Source: Labilithrix sp. (lineage in GTDB: Bacteria; Myxococcota_A; Polyangia; Polyangiales; Polyangiaceae). From it: 64,000 bases of DNA. The notes under the pieces were generated by a model. The model ran no database searches and was not told where the DNA came from. It was given only the letters and a program-made list of their open reading frames with translations. The stretch spans positions 620,001 to 684,000 of the forward strand of contig JAHBWE010000001.1 in the NCBI GenBank assembly GCA_019637155.1, written 5' to 3'. This document shows, piece after piece, positions 9,601 to 15,182 of the stretch (positions are counted from its first letter, which is position 1; each line of letters opens with the position of its first letter). Both the position numbers and the translations under genes were made by a program.

Positions 9601-9765
9601 GTGGCCCTTCGGCGCGGCGTGCACCACCGCGAACGGGCCCTGCGTGCGCGCGCTGAGCGCGTCGGCGCCGCGCGGCGAGATGGTCGCGACGGGGGCGGCG
9701 CCGTGGAAGCACGACGCGAGAGCGATCAGCCCGACGAAGCCGAAGGAGAGTCGACGAGACGGCAT
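3688..9765 (-). CDS. Alpha-2-macroglobulin family lipoprotein
   Basis: This 2025-residue protein has a lipoprotein signal (MPSRRLSFGFVGLIALASC) and should sit in the envelope facing the periplasm. The N-terminal half is a chain of MG-type beta domains. The middle contains the bait-region/MG7 part and a segment typical of the family (TTAYFESGKKTDKSGKAHFS). The C-terminal half has the thioester motif CTEQ with Cys at residue 1495 (codon at 5281-5283), a terpenoid-cyclase-like helical domain (GGFGFWDKT, QDGAWRTTQEDAWALMALADYRRAQ) and a terminal receptor-like domain ending in EVYGRT. Bacterial members trap attacking proteases and are functionally tied to PBP1C. At 2025 residues it is longer than the roughly 1650-residue E. 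coli relative. A low-complexity PAPAAPEEEKAATPKK linker is near residue 390. Confidence 0.95.
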   Translation of the reverse strand: MPSRRLSFGFVGLIALASCFHGAAPVATISPRGADALSARTQGPFAVVHAAPKGHVADRKQPGVTVMFSRGVRSVDTADDQSLPAITIKTRTGGLVKGTWRWTGTRGLLFSPDGELPGGNDYVVTVPPDVRALDGSVLGKPYVLELSTDGPQMTHYWVSGAAGVTERSLPTDPAFHVQFDQEVDPAAVAAATTLHVFEKDGDKGTTMKVVATRDPDHAKVTPPIPDGWLVRLKPEKPLPPNHQIELTIAESLRGTGGPRTMEGPITRTMRTHGPLRFVDFYCPRLEAKGRCRQGGDVKVILSNPVAPAELKAHLKTDKLPPRPPPKPGQKAPIRKIDTSTEHWLGVAPKLGEKYKVTLTAGMKDVFGQKLEKDASFDLVVEAPLVAPPAPAPAAPEEEKAATPKKPPAPVADLRPRRERLPYRLDVGLSGQVLEANVPGGHKIPVGAINVPTYSSLAAPLTEAQATSWTLSRGSTTEFLSRNGFASTWISNRAPQNERVVDFLDLDAVLAPKKGRGPALLVVSPPGVVSTNGSGRTESFVTVTDLGVSAKMSAFGSLVWVTSLATGKPIKGASVTVRTTKGGDVYSGTADDGGLVVVPTDRFDPMKNEGGGPAPSPYDDDGDDRVRADAALVVRHGDDWTIHKIGRSSVESRLTSDFASLSKEGRWAGMVFADRGVFRPGETAKVAGIVRVVDGDALRSVAGRELRIELKDHNGEQIFDGRAKCDDFGTFAVDMPIPKNAEVGLAEVSATALPGGKSNTKQAAVFSSPIRILEFKPNEFKVLSEADKPFYVRGDEATFTTQGDYLYGAPMQGADVVTTVTRQEVPFTPPGAEAFTVSDDLFTGDYADETRSAAEVESEDGKLDAKGGFSRKVKLAFDDQRRPERIVFEAEVADLSRATVTARSTVLVHPGEFYVGIKSPPDRFVAAGAQMRADVAAIEPTGSRRANVKVKVELVERRWSSVTGEQPDGRPARSSKPVDTVVGSCDALTTTTTGTCNVQVPHAGFFIVRATASDPRGNAVRASTSVYGTETTTAAQTAWAADDRHGIKLEANKPRYDVGDTAKILLRSPFKDGNALVTVERNGVLFHKVIAISGPVPVVEVPIAPSFYPNAFVSVVALRGRVQAPPPRGADLGGPDYRYGWTELVVNEEAHRLTVGVKADKAEYQPGSMVEADVEVKDKSGKPVETALTFYVVDEGVLALTSYQTPDPLPAFVQRRKLGVFTFDNRESLAHILAMKAGERVASLGYEYALARNPGDAFDKGDDGGDGADGLKRADFRTTAYFESGKKTDKSGKAHFSFKLPDNLTTFRLMAVAAAADDRFGSGDSKLSTFRKLMARPALPRLLRVGDQVEASVVVSSKPDEKSQDRSPIPVNVAIDVRGLTLTGPKTKSITMPRGGQMEVRFPVKATDPGEAIVTFDVASSAGDRDRVELKRKVELPVSIESTGVYGEGSRDASIALGDLTQMRKDFGGLDVRVSSSALAGLGLVVDRLNDYPYDCTEQLTSRVLPLVAAFDLAKDAGAKMPPDVNAHIDATIESILKRQSYEGGFGFWDKTTSEPWLSAYAMLAIGGATERKRFVPRDVLERGHDYLNGVLAASTRRLAKPPPSEDDAKKPDADAGAAAAERAAEKALKEETERVLDFVNAAMVADTLASLGWPNPGALNVLYDARFGQRLSGLASLLHAMTKSNMPPAQIKALRSEIEQRIRVGANTAEVDEPESDRWEPVLDSHVRTQALVLRAFVAADPKDPLAARLARRLLALRQQDGAWRTTQEDAWALMALADYRRAQETSGPGLDVRTLLGGTEMMRTKIPRGSFREDKLFISADTLVAKGPTLSFDVKEGRFFYSAQLKYATAALPTKPVDEGLFVAKYVRGVAPSAVKEAMSSIPKKTATEITAGDLVVVDLVFETAEPRDRIVIADPLPAGLEALDYDLDTTSRHDTSIPEDPTKPRPTFLGTTFRYADSRRQIHDDRVDTFFAHVDPGMYHVRYLARATAIGSFVVPPTRIEAMYAPEVYGRTAATALAVRAKP

Positions 9766-9882
9766 TGCGCGGCCCTTATATCAGGGCCCCTGTGATCAGG
9801 GGGTGCGCGGAAACGCGCGTCGAGCCGCGACCTATTCCACGACCCTTTACGAACGGCGCGGACGGGAGCACCCTGGTGGGGC

Positions 9883-10788
9883 ATGTCTGGAGACCAGCCG
9901 CCTCGTTCCCGCGCCGACAAGACCCGTGCGATCGAGGCACAACCCCACTCCGCGCGCCGGCACGGCGTCTTCATCGTCGCGGCCGGCTTCGACGCCGGGC
10001 AGGTGCTCGTCCTCACGAAGGACGGGATGACGACGCTCGGGCGGGCGAAGGAGTGCCAGTTCTCGTTCGAGGACCAGAGCCTCTCGCGCGAGCACGCGAT
10101 CGTGATGCGGGCCGGCGGCGCGTACATCCTGAAGGACACGTCGACGAACGGCACGTTCGTGAACGAGCAGCGCCTCACCACCGTCGCCGAGCTGCGCGAC
10201 GGCGACCGCGTGCAGCTCGGCACGAGCACGTTCCTCCGCTTCCAGTTCGTCGACGATCAGGAGGAGATCGCGCTCCGCCGCGTCTTCGAGGCGGCCCACC
10301 TCGACGGCCTCACCGGCGTCTACAACCGGAAGCACCTCGAGGAGCGCCTCACCGCCGAGCTCGCGTACGCGACGCGCCACGAGGAGCCGCTCTCGATCAT
10401 CATCATCGACGTCGATCACTTCAAGAAGGTGAACGACACGCTCGGCCACCTCGCCGGCGACGCGGTGCTCAAGCACATGTCGGCGCTCTTGAAGCGCCTC
10501 ATCCGCCCGGAGGACATCCTCGCGCGCTACGGCGGCGAGGAGTTCGTCGTCATCGCGCGCGGCACCGACGTCGCGCAGGCAGAGGTCCTCGCCGAGCGCC
10601 TCCGCGCCGCGGTCGAAGCGGAGACCATCCACTTCGACGGCAAGGACATCAAGATCACCTCGAGCGGCGGCGTCGCCTCGCTCGCGTGCTGCGGCGAGAG
10701 CCGCGATCGCGCCACGCTCCTCGGCACCGCCGACAAGCGCCTCTACGCCGCGAAGCAAGGCGGCCGCAACCGCGTCGTCGGTCCCTGA
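9883..10788 (+). CDS. FHA-GGDEF diguanylate cyclase
   Basis: The protein has 301 residues with two domains. Residues about 27-115 form an FHA phosphothreonine-binding domain (TTLGRAKECQ, LSREHA, TSTNGTFVN). Residues about 135-300 form a GGDEF cyclase: LDGLTGVYNRKHLEERL, IIDVDHFKKVNDTLGH, and the active loop GGEEF at 217-221. RPED at 208-211 lies five residues before it, so the c-di-GMP inhibitory I-site is intact. It should make c-di-GMP under control of a phosphorylated partner, plausibly a Hanks-type kinase substrate. No membrane segment is seen. It sits alone on the plus strand between the minus-strand alpha-2-macroglobulin and pbpC genes. Confidence 0.95.
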   Translation: MSGDQPPRSRADKTRAIEAQPHSARRHGVFIVAAGFDAGQVLVLTKDGMTTLGRAKECQFSFEDQSLSREHAIVMRAGGAYILKDTSTNGTFVNEQRLTTVAELRDGDRVQLGTSTFLRFQFVDDQEEIALRRVFEAAHLDGLTGVYNRKHLEERLTAELAYATRHEEPLSIIIIDVDHFKKVNDTLGHLAGDAVLKHMSALLKRLIRPEDILARYGGEEFVVIARGTDVAQAEVLAERLRAAVEAETIHFDGKDIKITSSGGVASLACCGESRDRATLLGTADKRLYAAKQGGRNRVVGP

Positions 10789-10972
10789 CCGACGTGCACC
10801 TCGCCGTCTTCGCGGACCGGATCCTCCACGACACACAGCCGCCGATCGACGACGCGACGCTCGCGCGGCTCGCCGCCTCGTGCTCGGGCGTCTCCTTTCG
10901 AGGGCTTCCGCCGGCGTGGCAGCTGCGCCTCCACGAGGACGCGTCCGCGCGCGTGGCGGTTCGCGCGGCGTG

Positions 10973-13504
10973 TCAGCGTACGGTGAAGCGGACGGGCTTG
11001 CTCGTCGTTGCGCCGCGGCGGGCGGTGAGGACGTGGTCGCCGGGCTCGAGGCGCCACTCGCGTGTGGGCGGCAGCTTCTCGCCGTCGACCTCGACGTCGT
11101 CGCCGATCGCCTCGACGTGGAGGAGCTGGAGGTCGCGCGGGCGATCGGGATCGATCACGAAGCGCGCGCCGTCGACGGGATACGTGATCGTCGGCGCCGC
11201 GCCGTCGTCGTCGTCGCGCGGCGCGAGAGGGCACGCGGGCGAGCTCTCGCGCGGCAAGAGCGGGCGGTTCATGCGCTCCGCCCACGCGCGGTACGATGGC
11301 GGCCACGCCTCGAAGAGACGCGTCTGCACGAGCTCGCCGCCGCACGCTTCGCCGGCGGGGAGGCCGTTCCGTACGTCGACGCGCACCGCCTGGTGCACGG
11401 TGCACGTCGCGCCGTGCTCGGCCGCGTCGGCCGGGAGCCACTCGCGGACGGTGTGGGGGCAATGTGGCCCCGGGACGTCGCCGGTGAGCGCGCAGACCGA
11501 CGTGCGCGCGAGGCCGAGCTGCTCCGCGCTCTCCGGCGCGATGAACGGGCGGCGCTTCTCGCCGGTAGAGGCCGCCGTCATCACCGCGCGGAAGATCGGG
11601 CCCGCGCCGCTGATGCCGCTCACGCCTTGCATCGGCGAGCCGTCGAAGTTGCCGGCCCACACCGCGACGGTGACGCGGCGGCTGAAGCCGACCGCGACGT
11701 TGTCGCGGAAGCCCTTCGACGTGCCGGTCTTCGCCGCGACCTCGACGCCGGGGACCTCGAGCACGTTCTGATCGCCGAACGCGGACATGCGCGCGGTCTT
11801 GTCGGCGAGGACGTCGGCGAGCATCGCCGCGACGCGCTCGTCGACGACGCGTTCGCCTTCGCGCGGCGCGAGGAGGACGGCGTCGGAGGGCGACCGCACG
11901 ACGCGCTTCACGACGCGGAGCGGCTTCGTCGTCCCGCCGCGCGCGAGCGCGACGTACGCGCGGGCGAGCTCCACGAGCGTGACCTCGCCGTCGCCGAGCG
12001 CGAGCGCGGGTCCGTAGTGCTCGGCCTCTTCGCGGAGCGACTCGAAGCCGAACGCGTGCAAGCGCGCGAGGACGTTCTCGGTGCCGACGCGCCGGATCGT
12101 GTCGACGGCGGGGATGTTGAGCGAGCTCCCGAGCGCCTCGCGGAGCCGGACCGGACCGCGCTGCTTCTGGTCGTAGTCGTGGGGGACGTAGTCGCCGCCG
12201 CCGGGGAGCGGGATGTGGATCTCGACGTCGGGGAGCATCGTCGCCGGCGTGAAGCCGAGCCGCCGCATCGCCTCGGCGTAGACGAAGGGCTTCAGCGCCG
12301 AGCCGGGCTGGCGCAGCGCGACGACGCCGTCGTTCTGGCCGAGCGCGGCCTCGTCGTAGAACGCAGGCGAGCCGACCCACGCGAGGACGTCGCCGGTCGC
12401 GTTGTCGATCGCGACGACGGACGCGGCGGTGACGTGCCGGTCCGCGAGCGCGGCGAGCGAGGTGACGACCGCGTCCTCCGCCACGCGCTGGAGCTCCGGA
12501 TCGATCGTCGTGTGGATCTCCTGGATCGTCTTGCGCTCCCCGAGCGCCTCCGCGAGCCCTGGCTGCCACGACGCGAGCGCGCCGGACGCGAGGCCGCGCA
12601 CGAGGTGCGGCGCGCCGAAGGCAGGCTTGTCGAGCGCGGCGGCGATCGGCTCCGCCTTCGCGCGCTCCGCTTCTTCGTTCGTCACGAAGCCCGCGTCCGC
12701 CATGCGATCGAGCACGCGGTCGCGCCGCCTGCGCGCGAGCTCGGGCCGCTTCGTCACGGCGTAGAGCGAGGGCCCGCGCGGCAGACCCGCGACGAGCGCG
12801 GCCTCCGCGAGCGAGAGGCCGTCCGGCGCGACGCCGCAATAGCCATGGGCCGCGGCCGCGAACCCGCGCATCGAGGGTCCGTAGACGACGCGGTTCAGGT
12901 ACTGCTCGAGGATCTCGTCCTTCGAGAGCGACGCCTCGATCCGCACCGCGAGCCCCGCCTCCGTGATCTTCCCCCAGAGCGATCGCTTGTGCGGCCGCAC
13001 CGTGCGCGCGAGCTGCATCGTGATCGTGGACGCGCCCGACACGACGCGGCGGTGCGCGACGTTGCTCCCGATCGCGCGCACGACCGCGGCGACGTCGACG
13101 CCGAGGTGCGAGCGGAAGTGGCGGTCCTCCGCGGCGAGCACCGCGTCGGTCACGCGCTTCGGAAACGCCGCGAGCGGCAGCGGGCGCGCGCGAGCGCCGT
13201 CATCGGCGCGCACCTCACGGAGCAGCTTCCCATCCTTCGCGAGCACACGCAGCGACGGCGGCGCCGGCTCACGCAGCTCCGCCGGGAGCGGCGTGAAGAC
13301 CGCGACGATCGCGACGATCACGAACGGCGCCGCGACGACGGCGAGCAACGCCGCGACGACGCGCCGGCGCGTGAGCCGTCGCCGCACGGCCGCGAGGACC
13401 AAGCCGACGTTCCGCCGGGTGAGCCGTCGCCGCGCGGCCGCGACGATCGAGCCGACGCCCCGTCGCCGCGCGGCCGAGAAGAACGAAGCCACGCGCCGCC
13501 GCAT
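10973..13504 (-). CDS. pbpC: Penicillin-binding protein 1C
   Basis: The 843-residue bifunctional peptidoglycan synthase has an arginine-rich cytoplasmic N-terminus and one membrane anchor (VVAALLAVVAAPFVIVAIVAVF). The glycosyltransferase-51 domain has EDRHFRSHLGVD, GASTITMQLART and KDEILEQYLNRVVYG. The transpeptidase domain has the Ser-x-x-Lys active site in RQPGSALKPF, SSLN as SxN and KTGTSKGF. The C-terminal domain (PHCPHTVREWLP, THSVxH-like CTVHQAV) is the PBP1C-specific module. The frame stays open for 113 codons upstream of the ATG at 13504, but that part is repeat-encoded, so the start after it was chosen. PBP1C is the usual partner of bacterial alpha-2-macroglobulin, and both genes are on this strand here. 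The N-terminus is longer than in E. coli PBP1C (770 residues). Confidence 0.94.
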   Translation of the reverse strand: MRRRVASFFSAARRRGVGSIVAAARRRLTRRNVGLVLAAVRRRLTRRRVVAALLAVVAAPFVIVAIVAVFTPLPAELREPAPPSLRVLAKDGKLLREVRADDGARARPLPLAAFPKRVTDAVLAAEDRHFRSHLGVDVAAVVRAIGSNVAHRRVVSGASTITMQLARTVRPHKRSLWGKITEAGLAVRIEASLSKDEILEQYLNRVVYGPSMRGFAAAAHGYCGVAPDGLSLAEAALVAGLPRGPSLYAVTKRPELARRRRDRVLDRMADAGFVTNEEAERAKAEPIAAALDKPAFGAPHLVRGLASGALASWQPGLAEALGERKTIQEIHTTIDPELQRVAEDAVVTSLAALADRHVTAASVVAIDNATGDVLAWVGSPAFYDEAALGQNDGVVALRQPGSALKPFVYAEAMRRLGFTPATMLPDVEIHIPLPGGGDYVPHDYDQKQRGPVRLREALGSSLNIPAVDTIRRVGTENVLARLHAFGFESLREEAEHYGPALALGDGEVTLVELARAYVALARGGTTKPLRVVKRVVRSPSDAVLLAPREGERVVDERVAAMLADVLADKTARMSAFGDQNVLEVPGVEVAAKTGTSKGFRDNVAVGFSRRVTVAVWAGNFDGSPMQGVSGISGAGPIFRAVMTAASTGEKRRPFIAPESAEQLGLARTSVCALTGDVPGPHCPHTVREWLPADAAEHGATCTVHQAVRVDVRNGLPAGEACGGELVQTRLFEAWPPSYRAWAERMNRPLLPRESSPACPLAPRDDDDGAAPTITYPVDGARFVIDPDRPRDLQLLHVEAIGDDVEVDGEKLPPTREWRLEPGDHVLTARRGATTSKPVRFTVR

Positions 13505-13565
13505 CACGGCGCCTCTATAGTCGACCTCGCGCAAGCGCAATACAGGGCCCCAGAAGCGGCCGCGC

Positions 13566-13727
13566 AAGCGGGCGCGAAGCGCCCCGAGCGCGCAGCGCGA
13601 GGGCCGTGTCTGGGGTGGGGTGTCGGGGCGAAGCCCCGACGTTGAGAAGCGGGCGCGAAGCGCCCCGAGCGCGCAGCGCGAGGGCCGTGTCTGGGGTGGG
13701 GTGTCGGGGCGAAGCCCCGACGTTGAG
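13566..13727. repeat. Two perfect 81-bp tandem copies with hairpins
   Basis: Copies at 13566-13646 and 13647-13727 are identical. Each contains the inverted repeat GTCGGGGC-GAA-GCCCCGAC and a second one, GGGCGC-GAA-GCGCCC, both with a GAA loop. Because 81 is a multiple of three, several frames stay open across the repeat. No run of T follows the stems, so they are poor intrinsic terminators. They look more like palindromic REP- or MITE-type elements. They lie between the pbpC start and the Rieske remnant. Confidence 0.9.
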
Positions 13728-14051
13728 AGCCGCACGCGTGCATGATTTGAAGGAGCTGAAAGGGGCTCGCGTCCGCCCGCGGGTGAGAACGCTTCGCAGG
13801 TCATCGCTCTTCGCTCGGCTTGCGGTCGCGGTTGTGGCGCCATTGGGGTGGGTGGATGGCGGGAGGTTGAGCCGCGACGGCGCGGATCGCTGGTCGCGAC
13901 GGAGGGGGCCTTGGCTGGGAAGTGGGCGCGATGCGTAGCGGAAAGGCAGATCCTCGCGACGCCGCATACCGAAGGCGTTGCAGTGGACTGGAGAGTCGTG
14001 CACGCCTAAAAATTGCGCGCTGTGTAGGCGAGACGCGAGTGGGGTCGGGCG

Positions 14052-14144
14052 GCGTCGTGCGGGGTTGAACTTCACGGTGCAACCGAGGTGCGTGCAGACG
14101 CTCGAGAGGGCGCGTTCGCCTTCATGCTCGCCTCCCACGCAAGC
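14052..14144 (-). pseudogene. Remnant of a Rieske iron-sulfur protein
   Basis: On the minus strand a short frame reads GERALSSVCTHLGCTVKFNP, which matches the first half of a Rieske cluster site (CTHLGCTV with the Cys-x-His ligands). The second half (CPCHGS) does not follow in any frame, and the sequence after the motif is low-complexity. No gene-sized frame of plausible composition surrounds it. It is best read as the decayed end of a Rieske-type oxidoreductase gene. The fragment is only about 30 codons, so chance similarity is possible but unlikely given the motif length. The remainder of 13728-14197 holds nothing I can identify. Confidence 0.45.
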
Positions 14145-14197
14145 GGCGGACCGCGAAGCGTTCACACCGCCGCTGAGCACGGCCGTTCGCAGTAGCT

Positions 14198-14230
14198 AAC
14201 TGGTTCAACCAGTTGCAAGTGGTTCAACCA
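14198..14230. promoter_or_regulatory. Paired palindromes upstream of the 14261 gene
   Basis: AACTGGTT-C-AACCAGTT at 14198-14214 is a perfect 17-bp palindrome. Its core TGGTT-C-AACCA recurs at 14220-14230, with centres 19 bp apart. The pair ends 30 bp before the ATG at 14261. Two tandem palindromes at this distance look like an operator for a dimeric repressor, but no regulator gene lies next to it. Confidence 0.55.
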
Positions 14231-14260
14231 GTGGTCCAGTCTTCGCAAGCGGGGCCGTCG

Positions 14261-15142
14261 ATGCTCAAGGTCCTTCGCGTCGTGCTCGCGGTCGTCGGCT
14301 TCCTCTCGCTCGCGCGCTTCGCGCACGCGGCCGAGCCGTGTGTGGTGGAGGCGCGCCCCGGCGTCGAGGACGCCGATCGCGACGCGGTGGAGGAGGTGCT
14401 CTGCCCGAAGCTCCGCGAGGCGGCGCCGGGCTCGGTCGTGCGTGTCCGCGTCGGGAAGCTCGGGTCGAAGCTGATCGTCACCGTGCTCTCGGACGGTGGG
14501 CGCGGGCCGTCGGAGCATCAGGTCATCCTCCAGAACATCGATGAGCTGCCGGTCGCCACGCCGCGCCTCGCGGAGGCGGTAGAAGAGAAGAAGCCGCTCG
14601 CCGAGACGCTGCAGGTGACGAACGTGCTCGGCGAGGAGACGCGCGTCCCGAAGAAGAAGCCGTCGGAGATGCACGCGTGGCTCTCGCTCGGCGGCGTCGT
14701 CCTCCCGCCGATCGGCGTCGGGCCGGTCGGCGGGTTCGCGCTCTCCGGCGGCAACGATCGCTGGTCGTTCGTCGGCGAAGCACGCGTCGGCGCGGTGGGG
14801 AGCATCGACACGAGGACGAACATCCTCCTCGGGTTCTCCGGCGGCGTGCGTCACCACTTCACCGCGAACGACATCGCGCCGTTCGTCGGGATCGGCGCGT
14901 CGGGCATCTTCGTCGGAGCGACGCAGTCGCACGTCGTCGTCGTCGAGAACGGCGCGATGAGGAGAGGCGGCGTCTACGGGCTCGCCGCCGGCGCCGAGCT
15001 CGGGATCGACCTCCTCCGCACGAGCACCGTCGGCGGCGCGTTCGTCCTCCGCGGTGACTTCGCGGCCTTCGACGTCTCCGAGCACGGGGGCTCCGTCGCG
15101 TGGTCGCCGATCTTCACCGCCGCCCTCGCGATGCGCTTCTGA
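14261..15142 (+). CDS. Secreted protein with probable outer-membrane beta barrel
   Basis: The 293-residue product starts at the ATG that opens a clear signal peptide (MLKVLRVVLAVVGFLSLARFAHA, cut before AEP). Residues about 25-100 form a small soluble domain with two cysteines (CVVEA, VLCPKL). A charged linker (EEKKPLAE, PKKKPSE) leads to a C-terminal part of alternating amphipathic strands (WLSLGGVVLPP, WSFVGEARVGAVG, GGVRHHF, GVYGLAAGAELGIDL) ending in an aromatic residue (LAMRF), typical of an outer-membrane barrel. Two palindromes precede it. The next gene begins 40 bp downstream on the same strand. The family is not identified. Confidence 0.75.
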   Translation: MLKVLRVVLAVVGFLSLARFAHAAEPCVVEARPGVEDADRDAVEEVLCPKLREAAPGSVVRVRVGKLGSKLIVTVLSDGGRGPSEHQVILQNIDELPVATPRLAEAVEEKKPLAETLQVTNVLGEETRVPKKKPSEMHAWLSLGGVVLPPIGVGPVGGFALSGGNDRWSFVGEARVGAVGSIDTRTNILLGFSGGVRHHFTANDIAPFVGIGASGIFVGATQSHVVVVENGAMRRGGVYGLAAGAELGIDLLRTSTVGGAFVLRGDFAAFDVSEHGGSVAWSPIFTAALAMRF

Positions 15143-15182
15143 CGGCCGGAACTTGTGCCGCGCGCGGTTGTCCGGACGGGGC

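Noticed and set aside
13620..13640. Intrinsic terminator from the GTCGGGGC/GCCCCGAC stem
   Set aside because: The stem is strong, but no T-run follows on either strand, and it occurs twice within a tandem repeat.
13505..13843. 113-codon N-terminal extension of PBP1C
   Set aside because: It is encoded by the palindromic tandem repeat and lacks family similarity; the membrane-anchor N-terminus at 13504 fits the family.
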